Of a stretch of DNA of 64,000 nt, positions 9,331-16,545 are shown piece by piece; within the stretch, counting starts at the first letter, position 1, and the number at the start of each line of letters is the position of its first letter. The notes under the pieces are model-generated. The model worked only from the letters and a program-made list of their open reading frames with translations. It was not told where the DNA came from and searched no databases. The stretch covers positions 1-64,000 of the forward strand of contig JAKFVQ010000023.1 of assembly GCA_021732085.1 (NCBI GenBank), written 5' to 3'. Both the position numbers and the translations under genes were made by a program. This stretch comes from Candidatus Obscuribacterales bacterium. Its GTDB lineage: Bacteria; Cyanobacteriota; Vampirovibrionia; Obscuribacterales; Obscuribacteraceae.

Positions 9331-10525
9331 AGCTCCGAGCGACTCGCAAAGATCGTTTGATGCGATAATCATCGGTGCCGGAGGCGCCGGGATGATGTGT
9401 GCGCTGCAAGCCGGTCAGCGACATCGGCGAATATTGATCCTCGACCATTCGGAAAAAATTGGCCGGAAGATTCTGATATCCGGCGGCGGACGCTGCAACT
9501 TCACCAATATCGGTGCCACACCAGCTAACTTCCATTCCGCCAATCCTCATTTTGCAAAATCAGCGCTTGCTCGCTTCACGCCACAAGACTTCATAAGCAT
9601 GGTGCGCAAGCATCGCATCCCGTATCACGAAAAGAAGCTCGGACAACTCTTTTGCGATAGATCAGCGCAAGAAATAGTTGATATGCTCGTCAAAGAGTGC
9701 AAACAAGCCGGGGTCAAATTCATGATGGGCACCAAAATCAAGGGTGTGGCGAAGACGGCAAATGGATTCGACGTGCACACAGAGCGAGGCACATACAGCT
9801 CGGATTCGCTGGTGATTGCCACAGGCGGCTTGTCCATCCCACCTGTTGGTGCCACCGGATTTGGTTACGAAATAGCCAGGCAATTCGGCTTACGCATTGA
9901 AGAGACATTTCCCGCTCTTGTCGGCTTCAATTTGAATAAGTCAGATGCAGCCAAGCTTAAAGACATGTCCGGAGTGGCATTTGACAGCAGCGTAAGCTGC
10001 CGAAAAGCAGTGTTTCGAGAGAACACTCTATTCACGCATACAGGATTGAGTGGTCCTGCAATTTTGCAAGCATCGCTTTACTGGCACTCCAACGATCCAT
10101 TAACAATCGATGTTTGTCCTCAAACGGATCTGCGAACGTTCCTCGAAAAGCAGCGCCACAACAAGAGTACGAAGGAATTGAAAAATGTTCTCTCGGACAT
10201 TTTGCCAAAACGCTTAGCCGAAAAACTGTGCGAAGTATTGATTTCATCAAAGCCAATTAATCAATACAACGACAAAGAGGTTGACGATATCTGCGCAGCG
10301 CTTCAAGCCTGGAAGCTTGTTCCTGCCAGTAACTTCGGCTACGCAAAAGCTGAAGTTACCAGAGGAGGCGTAAGTACAGATGAACTCTCTTCCAAAGACA
10401 TGATGGCTAAGAAAGTGCCTGGACTCTTTTTCATCGGTGAAGTTGTTGACGTCACAGGGCAACTAGGCGGCTACAACTTCCAGTGGGCATGGGCATCAGG
10501 GCACGCGGTAGGAATGGTTATTTAG
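9323..10525 (+). CDS. BaiN/YhiN-type flavoprotein
   Basis: This FAD-dependent oxidoreductase of the HI0933/YhiN family has 400 residues. The Rossmann dinucleotide motif GAGGAGMMCALQAG is near residue 18, and the family signature GRKILISGGGRCNFTN follows at about 48. The C-terminal FAD-contacting segment (GEVVDVTGQLGGYNFQWAWASG) is intact. Family members include the bile-acid reductase BaiN; most have no known substrate. The start is TTG at 9323, which overlaps the acyl-CoA ligase stop by 8 bases and implies translational coupling. A functional link with CoA-activated substrates is possible but unproven. Confidence 0.9.
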   Translation: MSEAPSDSQRSFDAIIIGAGGAGMMCALQAGQRHRRILILDHSEKIGRKILISGGGRCNFTNIGATPANFHSANPHFAKSALARFTPQDFISMVRKHRIPYHEKKLGQLFCDRSAQEIVDMLVKECKQAGVKFMMGTKIKGVAKTANGFDVHTERGTYSSDSLVIATGGLSIPPVGATGFGYEIARQFGLRIEETFPALVGFNLNKSDAAKLKDMSGVAFDSSVSCRKAVFRENTLFTHTGLSGPAILQASLYWHSNDPLTIDVCPQTDLRTFLEKQRHNKSTKELKNVLSDILPKRLAEKLCEVLISSKPINQYNDKEVDDICAALQAWKLVPASNFGYAKAEVTRGGVSTDELSSKDMMAKKVPGLFFIGEVVDVTGQLGGYNFQWAWASGHAVGMVI

Positions 10526-10850
10526 TATCGCTTGAGCTCCGATTGGGCTTATCTATAGTCATTCGAGGGATCAACAAGAAATCATAACGGTCTAGATCGC
10601 AAACACGATAAGGGCTGTAAAAATATGGGTTTCCGCCAGGATACATTGTCCCCTCAGGATCTCCGTATTGATTTTTGCCTTCTCTCTTCAATCTTTCGTC
10701 AATAGCTTTCTTCTCGTCCTCCGTCAAATCGTGCTTCGGTGGACATTTGATCTTCATACCATTTCCAAGCTCTATTACGTCTTCTATTAATCGCGGCGAG
10801 CTGTCAACTTTGCTGGCTCCCGATTCTTTGCTGTGAATCTCATCAAACAT
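10518..10850 (-). CDS. Small hypothetical protein
   Basis: This 110-residue soluble protein matches no family I recognise. It is rich in charged residues and Pro/Tyr near the C-terminus (GGNPYFYSPYRVCDLDRYDF). The ATG at 10850 is chosen because GGAGA lies 6 bases upstream; the frame continues to 10901 without such a site. It overlaps the 3' end of the convergent flavoprotein gene by 8 bases. Confidence 0.55.
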   Translation of the reverse strand: MFDEIHSKESGASKVDSSPRLIEDVIELGNGMKIKCPPKHDLTEDEKKAIDERLKREGKNQYGDPEGTMYPGGNPYFYSPYRVCDLDRYDFLLIPRMTIDKPNRSSSDTK

Positions 10851-11126
10851 ACAGAATCTCCATAGCTCGATCGACACCTGGCCAATCGATTCAACAAACA
10901 CACTGTGAATTGTTTATCCAGTTGCAAGATGCTTTTGACAGCTCAAATAAACATCGAGTATTCCTACTCCATGCCCTTGCGAAAGCTATCATTGAAGAAT
11001 GATGGAGTTAACACTGGCAGGTGGCATTAGTCTTCACTTGGCTCGCCGAACGCAATAACTCAAGCGAACCGTCATGAACCGGGCGCGTAATAGTGCACCA
11101 GTGCTCAGGTCACTGATCGATGAATA

Positions 11127-11798
11127 CTAGTTGCCGCCTTGATAGGTGTCAGCATTATAGCGAGCTCGATCCGCTGCTTCTTGAGCGCGGTTGGCTGCGT
11201 TGCGCGCTTGAGCCGCATAATCTTGAGCGCTTTGCGACTTGCCATAACTTGAACTATACGCATTATCTGCGGCAGCGCGGGCTGCATTTGCGTGGTATTG
11301 CGCGCTGGAGGCTGCGCTCTGTCTCTCGTATTTGCTTGAACTTGAACTGGCGCGGCCAGCGTCACCCTCGGCTTGGCAGCATTGATCGCGTGCGATTTGG
11401 AGCTGCGCTTCGCAGTTACCTTTTATACTCGGGTCTTCCGGGTTCGGGCCGCTAGTGCCACCACCCATGCCACCTTCAAGGAACATTCTTAATAGGCCCT
11501 GCTTCGAAAATGGCGGAGGACCGGATTGCAAAGGCTGGCGCATTCCACCGATTGGCGCGAATTGTTGCATCGGACTGGCCTGACGTGGCATCTGAGCCAT
11601 TTGTGCCGGTCGTGGCGTTGGTAGTACCTGGCGTGAATTCGACACCGGTACACTATTCCAATTGCTATTGTCCACCTGATTTAGAAGTTGATTCAACGAT
11701 TGATTCGGAAAGTTCTGGGCGGAACAATTTCCGATCGATGAAACAGAGGCCAGAGAAACTAACAGAGTGAGACCAAAGAATTTGGCAGAATTAGACAA
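11127..11798 (-). CDS. Exported low-complexity Ala/Gln/Ser-rich protein
   Basis: This protein of about 223 residues has a clear signal peptide (hydrophobic stretch FFGLTLLVSLASVSSI, cleavage near CSAQN). The middle is Gln/Pro/Met-rich and disordered. The C-terminal 80 residues form Ala/Tyr/Ser-rich heptad-like helices (AAQARNAANRAQEAADRARY) that probably make a coiled coil. The start is uncertain. A TTG at 11798 lies 8 bases after GAGG and fits best; a GTG at 11807 overlaps that GAGG. It probably acts in the cell envelope, in an unknown role. Confidence 0.6.
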   Translation of the reverse strand: MSNSAKFFGLTLLVSLASVSSIGNCSAQNFPNQSLNQLLNQVDNSNWNSVPVSNSRQVLPTPRPAQMAQMPRQASPMQQFAPIGGMRQPLQSGPPPFSKQGLLRMFLEGGMGGGTSGPNPEDPSIKGNCEAQLQIARDQCCQAEGDAGRASSSSSKYERQSAASSAQYHANAARAAADNAYSSSYGKSQSAQDYAAQARNAANRAQEAADRARYNADTYQGGN

Positions 11799-12214
11799 AG
11801 CAAACACCTCAAAGAGCCTTTTTGAATTCCCTTATTGACATCCTACCCAGATTAGCCAAAAGCGACAATACACGTTTGCGCAGTTGCAAACAGATAATGT
11901 ATTTGGCAGAAATTTGGCAAAACCAGCTTGCACCTAGCAGTTCGGGACGCAGGGCAGAGGCAAAGGGGCGGTCGTCCTGAAAACCAGAGTGCGGTCAAGG
12001 CCTTAAGGTCCAATGAAGGGGGTTCAAATCTAGACCCTTGAATTTTGGAGGATATTCTCACCATGACAATCCCCTGCAAAACCAGATCAAGAACCGAAAA
12101 GCTCGATGAAGCGGGCACCCCAACAAAACTATCGGGACCTTGTCATGGTGAGAAAATCGGTGCATTGATCCCCGGGAAGGAATAGTCCCTGCACTTGTTC
12201 GAGCTAAGTTCAGA
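11799..12214. other. Intergenic region with an inverted-repeat element
   Basis: No convincing gene was seen in these 416 bases. Its main feature is the 15-bp inverted repeat pair at 12055-12154. A tRNA T-arm-like string at 12021-12030 has no cloverleaf around it. Confidence 0.5.
12055..12154. repeat. MITE-like element: 15-bp inverted repeats 70 bases apart
   Basis: TTCTCACCATGACAA at 12055-12069 is matched perfectly by its reverse complement at 12140-12154. The 100-base unit has no coding potential. I see no clear target-site duplication, so it may be a small non-autonomous mobile element or a large hairpin in a transcript. Confidence 0.5.
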
Positions 12215-12574
12215 TTATTTTGCCTTCCACGGGCTGAAAGCCAGAAACGGTGAGCCTTGCCACATCTGAACAGCGATTTGAAGCGGTCCAGCCGGATCAA
12301 GACTGAAATTGACCGCAGACGAGGCCATTCGGGTATCCGCAACCTTGGCTTTTTGAATCCAGGACCAGTCTACCTTGCAAACGGCATCGGTATCCGACGG
12401 TAATTCACTTGCAGGTAGCATCTTTGCAGTAATTGCAGGCACAGACGTCCCAGCTGCCTCCAACAATAGACCCGTCCCATCCTCAAACTTTACTGCGAAC
12501 ATCTTCAGCTCACTTGTAGCGCTGGCAATGACCTTGCCACGTATAAGGTCCAGGGAAAAAATGCCTTCTGCCAT
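12215..12574 (-). CDS. Small hypothetical protein
   Basis: This 119-residue, probably cytosolic protein has alternating beta-strand character (SLDLIRGKVIASATSELKMFAVKFEDGTGLLLEA). No family is recognised. The frame runs upstream to 12760, but an AGGAGG site 5 bases before the ATG at 12574 fixes the start. No operon partner lies on this strand. Confidence 0.6.
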   Translation of the reverse strand: MAEGIFSLDLIRGKVIASATSELKMFAVKFEDGTGLLLEAAGTSVPAITAKMLPASELPSDTDAVCKVDWSWIQKAKVADTRMASSAVNFSLDPAGPLQIAVQMWQGSPFLAFSPWKAK

Positions 12575-12989
12575 GGGTGCCTCCTTGCTGGATGCACAAG
12601 ATAACATACTGACGGGGCAATTCCTGTATTGAACCTTCAATCCAGAAAACACCGTCGACGGCGAAAAAAGATAGCTTTCACACATGGCCACCTTTCGCCT
12701 ATCGAAAGCCAGCTCAATCGTGTGTCCACTCAAGCTGCTTACACCACACACGGTGCGCAAACCAGCTTTGCGAAAAATGTATCAGTCAGCCTGCATCGCG
12801 CTGACCTCGCAGGGATTATTGAAAATCCGATCACGCTAAAGCCCTCCAGATCTGCAAAGCGCGATCATTCAAAGATCTTCAGATCTTGGCAGCCAAAACA
12901 CAGTAGCCAAGCACAAAAACGGGATCGAAGGCAAGGTTTAGAGTGATACCACATGAGGTATTAAGTAATCAGCGAGGAGAGTTCGACTG
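12575..12989. other. Intergenic region without a supported gene
   Basis: This 415-base gap separates the divergent 12574 (-) and 12990 (+) genes. A 105-codon plus frame (12629-12946) is Arg/Lys/His-rich in a way typical of chance frames and has no ribosome-binding site. Two AGATCT sequences occur near 12880. Nothing else stands out. Confidence 0.4.
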
Positions 12990-13301
12990 ATGAAAAGCTC
13001 AGCCATATTTTTGCTTCTTTTAATTGCGGGCACCATTGCACCCAAGGCGTTCGCTCAAGACGCCGAATGGGAATCGCATTATGTCAAAGCCGAGAAAGCA
13101 TATGCCTCGTGCAACCTTTTCGAAGCACGCAAAGAGTTCATGGTGGCCCTAAAAGGTGCCCAAGACTGCAAGCAAGCTTACGAACTTGCAAGCCGCGTAG
13201 AAACTTTAGCCAGCGTTTACCAGGCGCGCGACAATAAAGCACTAGCTCAGCCATTATTCAAACTTGCTCGCAAGCTCAAATCGAAATGCACTTCGACATA
13301 A
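12990..13301 (+). CDS. Small exported TPR-like protein
   Basis: This 103-residue protein has a signal peptide (KSSAIFLLLLIAGTIAPKAFAQ, cleavage near residue 23). The mature part is about 80 residues of helix pairs resembling two degenerate TPRs (YVKAEKAYASCNLFEARKEF and following), with Cys residues that could form disulfides after export. GAGGAG lies about 10 bases upstream of the ATG. The gene lies just upstream of the exported TPR/caspase-like gene on the same strand, 123 bases away, and may be part of the same pathway. Confidence 0.7.
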   Translation: MKSSAIFLLLLIAGTIAPKAFAQDAEWESHYVKAEKAYASCNLFEARKEFMVALKGAQDCKQAYELASRVETLASVYQARDNKALAQPLFKLARKLKSKCTST

Positions 13302-13424
13302 AGTGACGCAAGCATAACGCACGATCTGCTACTATCAACCGGGCATAGGGAAATTTCAGCATCGGCTTTGTCAGCCGAAAGCGGATTCTCCGTCCACGAT
13401 TATGTGACCAGTGAGCTGATAGAC

Positions 13425-15914
13425 ATGATTCAACGCGCGATAACTATTTGCCTTCTCTTCGTCCTTCTTTGCACCATTGCTGTGCAAGGCGCGGAACCAC
13501 TATTCTCGACCTACTTTGAAGCAGGCAAAAAGGCTCTCAAAGCGCACAATAATCCCGAAGCGCTCAAGATGCTCGAATTGGCAGTGAAATACTCCGAGCA
13601 TTTGAAGCCTGACGATAAGTCCCGAGCTGAGCTCTATGATTCCTTCGGCAATGCCTTATCAAATGCCGGGGACCAAAAAAGATCAGAAGAATTTCTATTG
13701 AAGGCGCTGAAGCTACGTGAAGCGGCAGAGCCAAAAGACGATTTGATGATTTATAAATCCCTGATATTTCTCGGCACATTGTACCGAGATCAAAACAGAT
13801 ATTCCGAGTCAGAAGCTTTCTACCAACGAGCAATGAAGCTATACGAAAGCAAACCAGGTCCCATCGGCGTGCTGTTCCAGGCCACAGGGCTAACAGCGCT
13901 AGGAAGCCTTTATGTTCAAATGAGCCGCCCCGTCGAAGCAGAGGCTCTGCTACGCAAAGCGTTAGAACTTCGTGATTCCGTAGGCGAGCCCTCTGATACT
14001 GCATATGATGCCCTGGCCAGAGCACTTAGTTCGCACAACAAATACGAAGAAGCGGCCGAATGCTATAGAAAAGCATTAGCAATCGCGGAGAAGGAAGGAA
14101 ATCCGGATCTGTTGGCAATATCGCAGGTAAATTTGGCGAACACGCTGAGCGATATGGGCAAATACACCGAGGCTCGCGAACTTATCAACAAGGCTACAAA
14201 AATCGTCGAGAAGAGCCGTGGGCTAACAGCACCACTGACCGCCACTTGCTACTCGAATTTGGCAGCTGTAGCGATAAACGAGGATCAGTACGCTGAAGCA
14301 GAAGGCTTGCTCAACAAAGCGCTTTCAATACACGAGCAAGCACTAGGTTCAGAAAGCGCAAGTGTCGGATACGATCTGGTCAAGTTGATGTCGGTGTACC
14401 GTAATCAGGGACAATATACAAAGGCTCAAGAGACAGGAGAGCGCGCGATTGCCATTTTCAAAAAGCAATTGGGACTTGATTCCATCGACACTGCGCGAGC
14501 CTTGAGCCAACTAGCCGATCTGTACAATAACCAGTTTCGTTTTGATGAGTCGGCAAAGCTATCAAAAGACATTATCCGCGTTATGAGCGAAAAGCTGGGC
14601 GCTGACTCTATCGAGTATGCAATCGGACTATTGCTCGAAGCAGAAATTGATAACGCCAAGAAAAATACCAATGACGCAATATCTAATATGCAGAAGGCGG
14701 AAGAGATACTTAGCGCTAACAAAAACAGCGAGCCTTCATTGATCGCACGAGTTGACCAAGAGCTTGCCGAATATCTGCAAACCGCAAAGAAATTCACTGA
14801 CGCCGAAGCTAAGCTGCAAAAATGCATTGAAATCAGAGAAAAGCTATGGGGCACTGAAAGCCCCCGACTCGTCCCGAATCTACAAGCCATGGTCGAGATC
14901 TACCAGAGCCTGGATAAGAATCAAGCGGCTCAAGCACTGCGCGAACGCATTGCCAAAATCCGTCAGGTTACACCTGGACTTCCACGATCAATGTTCGAGC
15001 GCTCTACAGCGCCTCAACCCGAATCCAATATAGGAATGGGATCTCCACCGGTGAAGCAGAAGTGGCTGCTTGCAGTGGGCATAAGCAACTTCGCCAACCC
15101 CTCTCTGAACTTAAAATACGCCGCTAAGGATGCCGTAGATTTCTCTAACTTCTTGGTTCACGATGAAATCTTTTCTCCCGATCACGTAAAAGTGCTAACC
15201 GATAAATTAGCGACACGAGAAAACATTATCGATGCCCTTGGAAAAGGATGGCTTGGTAAGAAAGCTGGACAAGACGACCTCGTAGTGGTGTACATTTCCA
15301 GCCACGGCAGCATGGCGCACAGTGACGCAGGCGGCACAAACTTTCTAGTTGCACATGACACTGATGATAAAGCGCTGATTAGCACCGGCATTCCGATTCA
15401 ATGGCTTTCACAAATGATCAAAGAACAGGTGCACTCAGATAAGGTTGTATTGATTATGGATGTTTGCCATAGCGGATCTGTTTCGGGGGATCCTATCGAA
15501 AAAGCCAATGAAGGACGCAAGATTATCGCGAGCGCAGATCTGTCCGGTGCAAAGTCAGTAAGCGGGCAAAAGGGCTTGAAGAGAGCGCTTCCTCAAATGA
15601 ATGTGGATAATATCGAAGCCGGGTCAGGGCAAACGATCGTCTGTTCCAGTTCCTCTGATCAAAATTCCTGGGAATCGAAGCAATACCCGAACAGCGTTTT
15701 TACACGCCAGTTGATCGAAGCTATGCAAAAGGAAGGGTCGAAGGCAACCCTGGACCAATTATTCGCCGCAATGCGCAAGAAAGTTGAAAACGAGGTTCTG
15801 CAGGATCGTGGCGCCGTGCAAACACCCGTGATTTACAACAAGAATTGGAATGGGCCGTCGCCAGTGTTGTCGCTAAACTCACAACGAGCAAAAACGGAAA
15901 CAGCCAGCAAGTAG
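13425..15914 (+). CDS. Exported TPR protein with a caspase-like (C14) peptidase domain
   Basis: This 829-residue protein has three parts. A signal peptide (ITICLLFVLLCTIAVQGA) ends near residue 23. About 480 residues of TPRs follow, of the kinesin-light-chain type (repeated LANTLSDMGKYTEAREL-like pairs). A caspase-fold domain begins near residue 545. The catalytic dyad is visible: His627 in YISSHGS and Cys681 in LIMDVCHSGS, both preceded by hydrophobic strands as in metacaspases and orthocaspases. The protein should therefore be an active cysteine peptidase, with the TPRs recruiting partners. The ATG at 13425 is preferred over an upstream in-frame start at 13368 because it begins the signal peptide. 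Export is unusual for bacterial caspase homologues. Confidence 0.88.
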   Translation: MIQRAITICLLFVLLCTIAVQGAEPLFSTYFEAGKKALKAHNNPEALKMLELAVKYSEHLKPDDKSRAELYDSFGNALSNAGDQKRSEEFLLKALKLREAAEPKDDLMIYKSLIFLGTLYRDQNRYSESEAFYQRAMKLYESKPGPIGVLFQATGLTALGSLYVQMSRPVEAEALLRKALELRDSVGEPSDTAYDALARALSSHNKYEEAAECYRKALAIAEKEGNPDLLAISQVNLANTLSDMGKYTEARELINKATKIVEKSRGLTAPLTATCYSNLAAVAINEDQYAEAEGLLNKALSIHEQALGSESASVGYDLVKLMSVYRNQGQYTKAQETGERAIAIFKKQLGLDSIDTARALSQLADLYNNQFRFDESAKLSKDIIRVMSEKLGADSIEYAIGLLLEAEIDNAKKNTNDAISNMQKAEEILSANKNSEPSLIARVDQELAEYLQTAKKFTDAEAKLQKCIEIREKLWGTESPRLVPNLQAMVEIYQSLDKNQAAQALRERIAKIRQVTPGLPRSMFERSTAPQPESNIGMGSPPVKQKWLLAVGISNFANPSLNLKYAAKDAVDFSNFLVHDEIFSPDHVKVLTDKLATRENIIDALGKGWLGKKAGQDDLVVVYISSHGSMAHSDAGGTNFLVAHDTDDKALISTGIPIQWLSQMIKEQVHSDKVVLIMDVCHSGSVSGDPIEKANEGRKIIASADLSGAKSVSGQKGLKRALPQMNVDNIEAGSGQTIVCSSSSDQNSWESKQYPNSVFTRQLIEAMQKEGSKATLDQLFAAMRKKVENEVLQDRGAVQTPVIYNKNWNGPSPVLSLNSQRAKTETASK

Positions 15915-15915
15915 A

Positions 15916-15931
15916 GCTCTCAAATGAGAGC
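15916..15931 (+). terminator. Short hairpin just after the caspase-like gene
   Basis: GCTCTC-AAAT-GAGAGC forms a 6-bp stem with a 4-base loop directly after the stop codon. No T-run follows, so it is only a weak terminator candidate. Confidence 0.3.
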
Positions 15932-16070
15932 CCAAACCTCTGCTCTGTTTGAAGAAAGCATTCTAGCTTTAGAAGCAGAGACGCTGGAAGGTGAACCCTG
16001 GGCCATCTTGCACACAAATTGCACGCTGAGTGTCTTACATTTCAGTGCATCACATCAATGGCGAGGGATT

Positions 16071-16535
16071 ATGCCGGAAGACTTCAATTTTAAGCAAATA
16101 GCAGAAGATACGGTAGCTGGTGCAACAGCGGCGGCTACACTCTCCGAACAATACAACACCATTATGGGCAGAAGCGGTGCAGAAAGGAATGTGACCGCCA
16201 ATCCGCAAACACCTAACGAAGTGCTAGTACCGTCATTCACCGATCTGCCACAAGGTAGCGCCAAGAGCGGGTCCAGCACCAGCGACAAAGCTACAAATGC
16301 GCCAGAAGATTCCACAGCAGGAAAACCCACCGTAGCTGACAAAGCCGTGTGCTCTGTTGGATCTGCAGCCTTCGGGGTCTGGGCAGTGGAAGCAGCCAAG
16401 GCAAGAAGTTTTTGGGAGGTAGGAATTGCTGCTGGCTTAGGAATTACGTATTCCGCGTACCTCTGTCGGAATGAGTTCGTTGATATGGGCAAAAGCATCA
16501 AGAACTACGTAACTGGATCGGATTCAAAAAAATAA
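16071..16535 (+). CDS. Hypothetical protein with a C-terminal hydrophobic stretch
   Basis: This 154-residue protein is not recognised. The N-terminal half is Ala/Thr/Ser-rich and probably flexible. Residues about 100-135 are moderately hydrophobic (SVGSAAFGVWAVEAAKARSFWEVGIAAGLGI is split by charged residues) and could form one or two membrane-associated helices. GCGAGGG shortly before the ATG at 16071 supports this start over a longer frame from 15924. The gene is convergent with the large repeat-protein gene, with 10 bases between the stops. Confidence 0.55.
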   Translation: MPEDFNFKQIAEDTVAGATAAATLSEQYNTIMGRSGAERNVTANPQTPNEVLVPSFTDLPQGSAKSGSSTSDKATNAPEDSTAGKPTVADKAVCSVGSAAFGVWAVEAAKARSFWEVGIAAGLGITYSAYLCRNEFVDMGKSIKNYVTGSDSKK

Positions 16536-16545
16536 CCGAGTGGCG

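Noticed and set aside
12001..12040. GGTTCAAATC, like a tRNA T-arm
   Set aside because: I could not build acceptor, D or anticodon stems around it on either strand.
12629..12946. A 105-codon Arg/Lys/His-rich plus frame
   Set aside because: No ribosome-binding site; its composition is typical of a chance frame.
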